NCBI GenBank assembly: GCA_023678885.1
Contig: CM043013.1
Location: forward strand, 20,988,791 to 21,052,790
DNA from: Pogostemon cablin
Taxonomy: Eukaryota > Streptophyta > Magnoliopsida > Lamiales > Lamiaceae
DNA: 64,000 nt
Reading direction: 5' to 3'
In this document: one piece after another, positions 55,740 through 64,000 of the stretch
Position numbering within the stretch: the first letter of the stretch is position 1
How the letters are laid out: each line of letters opens with the position of its first letter
Position numbers and translations under genes: made by a program
The notes under the pieces: generated by a model
What the model was told of the DNA's origin: nothing
Databases searched by the model: none
Seen by the model: the letters and a program-made list of their open reading frames with translations, nothing else

Positions 55740-57730
55740 ATCTGATTCCTACTCTCACTATACGTCCATCAAAAGCTCTCACCTTAAGGCCCTTGTAAAT
55801 GGATTTACTAGGTCATCATCCGATGTAATCTTGCCGACAACAACCTTTTCCTCATCATATGATTTCTTGTAATAGGTGGTACTCGCGCTCCATGTGTTTA
55901 ATTGCCTTGTGGGCTCGTTATTCCGTCAAGTTTGCAACTGCACCATTATTATCACAATAAATTATGATAATCTTGGGCAAACTTAGAAATACTTCGAGGT
56001 CCATCATGATGTTTTTAGAGTCATATAGATACTTTGAAATATCTTTCCATGATGGAGTCCGGAGTTTGAAATATATCTCTATATAACACTCCTCCATATT
56101 ATGACTCAACTTCCTAAAATCAAACACATAACCTTTGAGGTGATTTACTGCCGTCCCTATCTGATTTGAAAAATCTGAATCTATGTAACCAATAAGAAGC
56201 AGTGAATCTGTTCGGTAAGTCCACAGTTCATCATTCTCGTTTTGGGTTACCTTGATACTCACTGACTATGTCTTTAGCAAAACAGATATCCTATCTCGTG
56301 CATAGCATTCCTTAGATTAAACTCCCTTATTTGCCGAAAAATAAAGAATCATTTCCATCTCCTTTATCTTCTTTTATGGCCTAAGACATATTTTCTTAGA
56401 TAAAGTCACATGCTAAAACAAGTAAGGATTGTATTATTTTATGAAGCTTGAGACAAGCATAATATCCTTTCTTGTGATCCTTATTACCGTGATCAAATGG
56501 ATATATTTTGCTTTTCTTAAGTCTTTCATTTCTTACTGCATTATCCACCATACCCATAAGCCCGACAATACTTTTTCATTGTCTCCAATGAGCAATATAT
56601 CATCTACGTATAATACAAGAAATACCACCACATTTGCGTCACTCTTTTTCAATACACAAGACACATCCGCGCATTGATTAAATCCATATGACTGGATTGC
56701 CTCATCAAAATAGATGTTTCATGTTCTTGAAGCTTGGTTTAGTCCATTGATGAACACTTTTAAACTTACACACAAAATGCTCTTAACCCTTTGCAATGAA
56801 TTATTCTGGTTGCTTCACATAGATGTTTTCCTTAAGATTTCCAATCAGGAAAGCTATCTTGACATCTATTTGCTATTCCTCATATTTCACATGAGTAGCT
56901 ACAGGTAAAAGAGTCTGGATCGACATAGGCATAGCTGCCGCAAATAGGTTTTCTCATAATCGAACCTTTTCTTTCTGAGTATACCTTTTCGCAATAAGCT
57001 TTGCTTCCAAGGTTTTCACCTTACTGTTTGATCCTCTTTTATTTAGTATGACCACTTCCAATGGCTTTTACACTATTTGGTGGTCCTACAAGCTCCCAGA
57101 TTTGATTTAGAATCCGTAGATCCTATTCCAGAAAACATTGCAACTTGCTAAGATATCGCATTTTATCTTGTAGTGCTTCGTCGTATCCGTGGGTCAATTC
57201 CATGTTTACTAGGGACCAAGTCTCACGACTCTCCCAAAAAATATATCTTACAGGTTGTCGAACAACCCTCCCACTATGATAAGGCACTACACGCAATTGT
57301 GTATCAGACGTGACACACAATGCAGTTTACCTTGTGGTATATCCTCTTGTATACTTGGTACTATACTTTGTATTTTTCCTCTTACTTCCTTTAGAACAAC
57401 TTATACTTAGGTTTGTGATTTATTACATAGTCCCTTTTCCAAAAATCAAGTGTTTGTGTTAACAATCACCCTTCGATCTTTTGGACTAAATGAATCATCA
57501 CCCTCTATTTTTCTAGGATATCCCACAAACAGAGAAATGTTATATGACATGCTGTTTCTAGGGCATACCCATAAAATGAATTTAATAATTCCAAATAACT
57601 CCTCATCTATCTAACATTTTTCATAAGAGTCTTATTCCTTCTTTCTGCCACACCATTAAGCTAGGGTATTCCCAGTGTAGATTACTTGAGATTTAATCTC
57701 ATCCTCTGATGAATAGATCCTAAACTATCC
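55740..57730 (-). pseudogene. copia-3 pol remnants
   Basis: RNase H text (56262-55918): 'TYRTDSLLLIGYIDSDF', 'NMEECYIEIYF', 'YCDNNGAVANL', a good match to copia RNase H. Reverse-transcriptase fragments span 56400-57080, including the copy of 'YQIDVETAFLIGSLKG' near 56870-56820. The integrase end lies at 57420-57690, sharing a TAG after 'MIR' with copia-1. All heavily broken. Confidence 0.75.
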
Positions 57731-58779
57731 TAAAATCATCAATTATAAGTTTGTACCAGTGAACCACATGTAAACTCATCAGTTAGGGAGGAAGGTCTAT
57801 ACCAAGATGCAAGTTCATGTGCATCACATTACAAACAATAATTATTTAATGAAGTCTGTACCAGTGATCCATGAATAAACTCATCCGTTATGGAGGAAGG
57901 CCTATTGCCAACACGCAAGTTTACTCACATCACATACAAACAACAATGGAGGCTGAGGAAATTAATTATCAATCCCCTCTCACACTTAGTAATTTAACAC
58001 CGAGGGATTTACATGCATATAATGTTCATAATAAAATACGCAACCTAGCATGCATAGCATATATAATAATAATTAAATAATTAAATTAATTATAATAATT
58101 ATATATCAGCGAATTCGATTGTTCGCCACCAAGCACAAATACGGGCAACGACCTCCAGATTATCAAATTTTTAAAAATCTCCAGATTTTCAAATTTTCGA
58201 AAATATCGATATCGACCATCGATATCGTCGAGATTATCAAAATCATTGAAATCGACCAGATTATCAAATTTTCAAAAAACTTTCAGATTATCAAATTTTC
58301 GAAACTATCGATATCGACCGTCGATATCGTCACACAAGCTTGCCCAATGGACTTGGGATCAAATAATGGTGTACACTTAGATGTAAATAATTAGTATTCT
58401 CCCCAATGGAGTTACTGCTGTTATTTGCATTGCTAAAGAGGAACCGACTATTAATTATTTTATCATGAAGTTAGGTTGACAAATGAAATTAATGGATAAA
58501 ACCTTCTCTTGTAAATATTTGGGTTTGTAAACGTCCACACTAACATGGCTTGCAGACTCACGGTGCTTGAGATGTTTTGAGAGAATCAATATAAATGGAT
58601 AAATTTGAAGATTTGATTAGTGAATTTATTTGTGATTCTCTGCAATTTCAAATATTTTTATCTCGCTTATTGTTTACTTAAAGAAGCATATTTACTGGTC
58701 CAAAATTAGATGATTAGAAAAGAATCTTGGATTTAAATTTTCCTGCTTACAAAAATAAAAATGTGTTCTCACTAAGGAT
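57731..58779 (-). other. copia-3 rearranged gag/leader with inverted segment and repeat module
   Basis: 57737-58130 corresponds to copia-1 16530-16930 in the element's own orientation. Then comes a ~190-base array of 'CAGATTATCAAATTTTC' and 'TATCGATATCGACC' words (58150-58335). Then 58336-58779 matches copia-1 16975-17460 in the OPPOSITE orientation, running straight into the primer site. So one gag segment has been inverted and moved next to the primer site. Confidence 0.7.
58150..58335. repeat. Short tandem module with CGATATCG palindromes in copia-3
   Basis: Repeats of 'AGATTATCAAATTTTCGAAA' and 'ATCGATATCGACCATCGATA'. It occupies the place of the GC-rich module of copia-1 and the 63-base array of copia-2. 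Confidence 0.75.
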
Positions 58780-58791
58780 GCTCTGATACCA
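58780..58791 (-). promoter_or_regulatory. copia-3 primer-binding site (initiator tRNA-Met)
   Basis: TGGTATCAGAGC on minus, two bases inside the 5' LTR end. Confidence 0.9.
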
Positions 58792-58793
58792 AT

Positions 58794-60158
58794 TGTCGGA
58801 GTTTGATCATTTGGTTAACATGCACCATTAGGGTTCCATACATTTCTAACAATCAGTGAAAGTAAGAAAACATAGAAACGTATTACCTTTCACCAGGGTA
58901 TGTTGGAGAAGATGAATTCTCGCCGATAGCCTATACAGTCTTACCGTTTTGGGTATAACTCTCTCGTCTGATCTCCGATTTGAGTGATCTAGACGTCAAA
59001 ACGATCCTCTCTTCAGTGGTTTTCCGTCAGTATATCACAAATAGTTCTGAGTTCTGTAAAATTTTAAAAAAATTGTTCAAGTTGAGGACAGTAGCAGCAA
59101 ATGATCTTCCGGTCTTCTACTGTATTCCCAAGTCCAATCTCGACATCGTATGGGTGACGATCTTTGAGATCTTCTCAATCTGCTATTCTGTCTACCCTTT
59201 TCACATGTTAGGCTTGTCTCTCTAGGGTTAGAACAGCTGATATGACTTATATATGGGCTACAATAGGAACCAGGAGGAGATATTAGAGTCGGGCCTCCAT
59301 TGGGCTTAAGTATCCAAGTTTAGCCCAAACCTTATACTTAAGTCCAATAATAATAATATAGTCCACTAAAATATTATTACTGCATTGCCGCTCCAATCCC
59401 ATAATTACGTTATGGGTTCCTTCTTATTATGAGCCCGACAGTCTCCCCATCATTAATTAATTAAGTTACTGATAACTCCATTAATTAATATCTCATCCGA
59501 GAGTAGTACCACTCATCCTCATTATCATACTGGAATAAATCCACCCGCAGGATTTACATGATAATCCTTATGAGCTTCTCAAGGGGACATCATCAACCCA
59601 TGTCGGACACGGATTCCTTCTACAATCAACAACACACTATAGAGACAGCACTGCTTCCTAACTCACCGAGTTTGTTGATTTAATACATGTAAATCTCACC
59701 CATTGAAGAATCAAAAAAATACATACTGCCTTACATGTCGAGGTTATTGCATAGGGATTACGAGCATGGACATCCATAATAACTGTGATCAAGTTCTCCT
59801 ATATAGTTAGTATAAGTAGAACGATCTCAAGCGGTCCTGCTCAATATGCACAAAGTACACTAATGTGATTCTATAGCCAAGACAAGCTAATACCAAACCA
59901 CACTACAACCACCCCGATAGAGAGTCCCCGTCTATCTCGGTTGTGAGCATATGTTTATACTTTATAAGAAAACTGATAATATAATCTTCTGCGTGTTGTC
60001 GCACAATATATTATCTACAGTATAAAGTAAGTGGACTATTGCATCGTACACATAAATAAATTATAAGACACAATCATTTGATCATATGATTCTCATTTCA
60101 AATAAATTATTAAAACGCTGTTCATACTAAAGCTATACTTTTAGTATATAATTCAACA
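58794..60158 (-). repeat. copia-3 5' LTR
   Basis: 1365 bases, TGTTGAATTATATACTAAAA to AAACTCCGACA on minus, with the TATA/'GGGCTACA' block intact. Confidence 0.9.
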
Positions 60159-60630
60159 CCAGCTGCATCCCCGCAGCATGCATCTGGGCTACAGTCCTCC
60201 AATCTCCTCTCCTTAAACACACTACTAATATAGGCTCATGCGCCAAAGTGTCCATCAATATTTTTCCATTAACCTGTATCGACACCAAATTCCCCACGTC
60301 ATACGGAAACATGAAATCATAGGGGTTAGAACCCCTCACAAAAAGCTAGTCTCCATCACGAACACATGCACTCATCACGAGATCAGGAACATCCAGAATG
60401 GGATTTATACCCGTGAAATCCATGTGCACCTGAAGAATGTCGAGCAACTTAGCATTTGGTCGAGCAACATGTCTGTAAACTGAGTTGGCTTCCCAGAGCT
60501 TTGTTCGACCATTGCTTGACCAAAAATAACATGGTCGAGCAATAGTGCATTTGGTCGAGCAACATCCTGACATTCTGTTTTTCATGATTTCGTTCATTTC
60601 CCTGCAAAATTCAGACTCAAATACGAACAT
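60159..60630 (-). pseudogene. Athila-B post-pol ORF, N-terminal part
   Basis: One frame from about 60630 with a single TAG at 60348-60346. It contains 'HMDFTGINPILDVPDLVMSA', 'GSNPYDFMFPYDVGNLVSIQ', 'MDTLAHEPILVVCLRRGDW'. It is cut by copia-3; the frame runs on briefly into LTR bases. The TTGCTCGACC palindrome repeat lies in its N-terminal part (60440-60570). Family assignment to Athila post-pol ORFs is by position. Confidence 0.5.
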
Positions 60631-61148
60631 TAAGTATCATAACAGACCAAAACGATAACTAGAGAACCAAAATTAAACTCAACAAATCTAGTATATGACT
60701 CTGCACACTACCAATAAACAAAACACCACCGAACATTACGCAAATTGGAAAAATCAATATACCAACACCAGTTAAAGTTTTAACATGCCACAAAAAATCA
60801 ACTCCCCTAACAAACGTTACAAAGAAAAGATTATACTCTTGGTGCTAAGATAAGGTAAGTACATTACCCCCCAAAACATAGTAAAAACTGAAGTTGAAAC
60901 TAAGTTTGCAAAGAGATATAATTGCCGATATGTAAGCACCCTAAATATAAAAATTTCTTACTCACATAAAATAAATAAAGTAATAAAACATGAGAGAAAG
61001 CCCCCAACAGGCGCTCATGTTTAACATCGGAGAGTCACGATGGTACCAACTCAATGTAAGGTGTCAACAAAGACAACGCAAGCTTCATCCTACGATTTAA
61101 ACTGCTTCAAACGATGTCCATTCACCACAATGATGTCTCTGTCTTTAT
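60631..61148 (-). other. Athila-B spacer between integrase and post-pol ORF
   Basis: AT-rich, no gene. Contains the block 60890-61045 shared with 23440-23600. Confidence 0.55.
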
Positions 61149-62048
61149 CTATGATATCAAAACTCCCCCCTCCGCAGGCTCTATGGATAAGGACCGTCCC
61201 GTCCACTTTGATTTCAATTTTCCTACAAAAAGCTTCAAACGAGAGTTAAAGAGTAACAAATCATTTCCGTGCTTGAACTCCTTGAAAGTGATCTTCAAGT
61301 CATGCCACTTCTTCATCCTCTCCTTGTAGATCACCGAGTTTTTATAGGCTCGATTTATAAACTCATCCAATTGATTGATGTGAATCATCCTTAATTCTTT
61401 TTTCTCTTCAAGAGACAAGTTAAAATTTCTTATTACCCAAAAAGACTTATGTTGAATCTCTACGGGTAAGTGACATGGCTTCCCATAGACAATTTGATAA
61501 GGTGACATATCTAGCACAGTCTTGTACACAGTTTGGAACCCCCATAAGGCATCATCGAGCTTCATAGCCCAATCTCTTCTTTTTGTTTAGACTATCTTCT
61601 CCAATATTTACTTCACTTGGCGGTTAGAGGCTTCAGCTTGCCCATTAGCTTGAGGATGATAGGGTGTAGTAACCCTATGCTTCACACCATAATCCTTGAG
61701 TACTTTTTCAATCAACTTATTGATGAAGTGGGTACCTCCATCACATATTAGTGCTCTAAGAACTTCATAGCTGGCAAAGATGTGCTTCTTCAAGAAAGAA
61801 AGCACAGTTCTAGCATCTTTCATGCGAGTTGGAATTGCTTCCACCCACTTAGACATATAATCTACTGCTAGAATAATGTAGAGAAATCTATTAGATGTGG
61901 GAAAAGGACCAATAAAATCAATTCTCCATACATCAAAAATTTCTATAACAATGCTCAACTGAAGTGGCATCTCGTCCTTCCTACTTATGTTTCCCATCCT
62001 TTGACATCTATCACACATCGCTACATAGGATTGACAATCTTTAAACAA
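61149..62048 (-). pseudogene. Athila-B integrase, broken
   Basis: 62048-61608 carries the zinc-finger Cys pair 'CDRCQRMG', then 'WRIDFIGPFP', 'ICDGGTHFINKL' and 'YHPQANGQAEASNRQ' (DDE residues present). A stop and shift near 61600 precede 'LDDALWGFQTVYKTVLDMSP', 'YGKPCHLPVEIQHK', 'LFNSRLKLFVGKLKSKW' (61565-61149). The closest relative in the window is Athila-A integrase. Confidence 0.88.
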
Positions 62049-62284
62049 GATAGGCTAATAAAGAGTAGATTGAAGTACCTTCGCTGCAGTTTTTGGGTTT
62101 CGAAGTGCCCTCCGTTAGGTTGTGTATGGTAAAAATTGAGCACGCTCTCTATCTCCATCTCGGGCACACACCTACGGATGTAGAATCCGTACAAATCTTA
62201 TAGACAAATGGATCATACCATATAAAAGTCTTAACATCTTTTCTAAACTTTGCAAGTTGTTATCAATTGAGACCTTTAGGAATT

Positions 62285-62867
62285 TCACCGATGCAATGTA
62301 ATTGACATAATCAGCGTACCATGGACCAGTTCCTTAAGCAGCGACCACACAAGCTTTCTTCGCTCCTTCAGCAAACACCGCCATAATCTTCTCATCAGGG
62401 AGCATCTCTTCAATGTATTCAAAAGAGTTATCACAATGCTTCCTTGTCTCCAACCTTGATAGGTGATCCGCCAACACATTCTCTATACCTTTCTTATCTC
62501 GGATCTCCATATCAAACTCTTGTAAAAGAAGGATCTATCTAATTATCCTTGACTTCGCTTCCTTCTTCTCCATCAAGTACCAGATCACAGAATGGTCCGT
62601 GTACACTATTGTCTTTATTCCCATCAAATACTGTCGAAACTTATTAAATTCATACACCACAGCTAGAAACTCCTTTTCGGTAATAATGTAGTTCTTTTGT
62701 GCTGCATCAAAAGTCCTGCTCGTATAGTAGGTGGCGCAAAATTTTTTATCTCTCAACTGCCCTAGCATCACTCCAAGTGCTAAATCACTAGCATCACACA
62801 TAAGTACAAATGGCTGAGTCCAATCCGGTTTGGTCAAGATAGGTGTAGTAATAAGTGTCTCCTTCAA
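62285..62867 (-). pseudogene. Athila-B RNase H, broken
   Basis: 'MCDASDLALGVMLGQ', 'IITEKEFLAVVYEFNKFRQY', 'VYTDHSVIWYLMEKKEAKSR' (62867-62535), then after a stop near 62535 the 'ENVLADHLSRLE' region in shifted frames to about 62285. Frames between 62048 and 62285 are broken further. Confidence 0.8.
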
Positions 62868-64000
62868 TACCTAAAAAGTAGTTAGACATTCTTCATCAAA
62901 GTTAAAAAGAACATCCTTTTCAAGTAAGTGAGACAAGGGCTTGGAGTATTTTGAGAAGTCTTTTATGAATCTTCTATAAAATCCTGCGTGTCCAAGGAAG
63001 AACCACACTCATTTCTCATTAGTAGGTGGTTGAAGCTTCTCAAAGGCCACCACGTTTGCACGATCAACCTGCAATCCTTTGACTGAAACATGAAGCCCCA
63101 AAACAATCACATCTCTCGCCATGAAGCGGCACTTCTCCCAATTCAAGACAAGATTAGTTTCTTTATATCTCTTCAAAACAGTAGACATGTTAGACAAACA
63201 AATATCAAAGGAGGAACCAAACCCAGAAAAATCATCCGTAAAAACCCCCATGATCTTTTCTATCAACCCATCAAATATGGCCATCATGCATCTTTGAAAT
63301 GTAGCAGACGCATTACATAATCTAAAAGGCACCTTTCTAAAGGCAAAGGTCCCATAAGGGCAAGTAAAAGTAATATTTTGTTGATCCTCGGTTGCAATCA
63401 TAATTTGATAATAACCTAAGTACCCGTCCAAGAAATAATAAAACTCATACACTACAAGACGGTCTAGTATTTGATCCATGAAAGTAAGGGAAAAATGGTC
63501 CTTGCATGTATTTTTATTCAGTTTCCTGTGATCCGTACACACATGCCATCCCGTAGGAATCCTAGTGGCCAACGTCTCTCCATCATAGCCTTTAACAATA
63601 GTCATGCCCATTTTCATAACTACAACATGCACTGGACTCACATGGGGACTATCACTAATAGGATAAATAATTTTTTGTGTCTAACCACTTAAGAATTTCC
63701 TTCTTAATCACTTCTTGAATGGCGGGGTTCACCCTCCGCTGAATCCGTACACAGCCCTTAGCTTCATCTAGCAATTTTATTCTATGCATGTAATACGATG
63801 GATTAATGCCTTTCAAATCATCAAGAGACCAACCTATGACAGACTTATATATACTTCCTAAGCACATCTAACAACTCCTCAAGTTGATCATCAGTTAGGA
63901 AAGAAGATACAATTACCGGATAAGTTTTATTATGGCTTAGATAGGCGTACTTCAAGTGCTCCGGCAGCTGTTTCAACTTCACCTTCTTTTCTTCCTTAGT
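62868..64000 (-). pseudogene. Athila-B reverse transcriptase, continues past the window edge
   Basis: From the window edge inward: 'LPEHLKYAYLSHNKTYPVIV', a stop near 63868, 'IGWSLDDLKGINPSYYMHRI', then 'GWHVCTDHRKLNKNTCKDHF', 'YYFLDGYLGYYQIMIA', 'FTCPYGTFAFRKVPFRLCNA', the catalytic block 'GVFTDDFSGFG' (FTDD where FMDD is usual), 'NWEKCRFMARDVIVLGLHV', ending in TGA near 63009, with the connection domain following in broken frames. Protease and gag would lie beyond 64000. Confidence 0.88.

Larger units (their letters stand above)
54490..60158 (-). mobile_element. copia-3, Ty1/copia-type element, old and rearranged
   Basis: 5' LTR 60158-58794, primer site 58791-58780, rearranged leader/gag, pol remnants, polypurine-like AAGTGGGAGATT, 3' LTR 55691-54490. 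Flanks TCAGC (54485-54489) and CCAGC (60159-60163) are a 5-base duplication with one change. About 24 differences in a ~210-base LTR stretch (roughly 89%). Same family as copia-1 and -2. Confidence 0.85.

Overview
This window is nuclear DNA of a flowering plant, probably a eudicot, from repeat-rich (pericentromere-like) chromatin. Nearly all of it consists of LTR retrotransposons nested inside one another. LTR ends, primer-binding sites (tRNA-Asp for one Ty3/gypsy element, initiator tRNA-Met for the Ty1/copia elements), polypurine tracts and target-site duplications can be read directly. I see no intact host gene, no rRNA or tRNA gene, and nothing bacterial.

Region 1 (1-6983): 3' part of a Tat/Ogre-lineage gypsy element on the + strand. 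It holds the end of integrase, a repeat-bearing spacer, a spliced ANTISENSE gene encoding a plant mobile domain (PMD) protein with its own TATA box, 5'-UTR intron, coding introns and poly(A) signal, then a polypurine tract and 3' LTR. The PMD gene has two in-frame stops but is otherwise open.

Region 2 (6984-12452): AT-rich DNA built from degenerate 'AAAAGTGATAA' words. It carries DNA-transposon derivatives: a foldback MITE, two non-autonomous elements with long terminal inverted repeats, a Stowaway-like end and a (TA)38 microsatellite.

Region 3 (12453-64000): an old minus-strand Athila-like gypsy chain ('Athila-B') with the order LTR - internal (gag only) - LTR - internal (3'UTR, post-pol ORF, pol to the window edge). 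The central LTR seems shared by two internal regions. Into it went: copia-1 (+, 13466-20902) in the left LTR; a copia solo LTR (26643-42370) in the central LTR, itself split by a full-length Athila element ('Athila-A', 27391-41861, minus, duplication ACCAC); a small coding-less LTR element (43192-53265, +) in the 3'UTR, whose 5' LTR is split by copia-2 (43277-51356, minus); and copia-3 (54490-60158, minus) in the post-pol ORF.

By-eye LTR divergence in sampled stretches gives a rough age order: Athila-B oldest, then copia-3 and the small LTR element (~10%), copia-1 (~7%), Athila-A (~5%), copia-2 (~1-2%). Copia-2 has near-identical LTRs but a dead pol, which suggests mobilisation in trans. The three copia elements share LTRs and a pol backbone but carry unrelated repetitive leader modules between primer-binding site and gag. 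Each Athila family has its own palindromic short repeat both in the LTR and in internal DNA.
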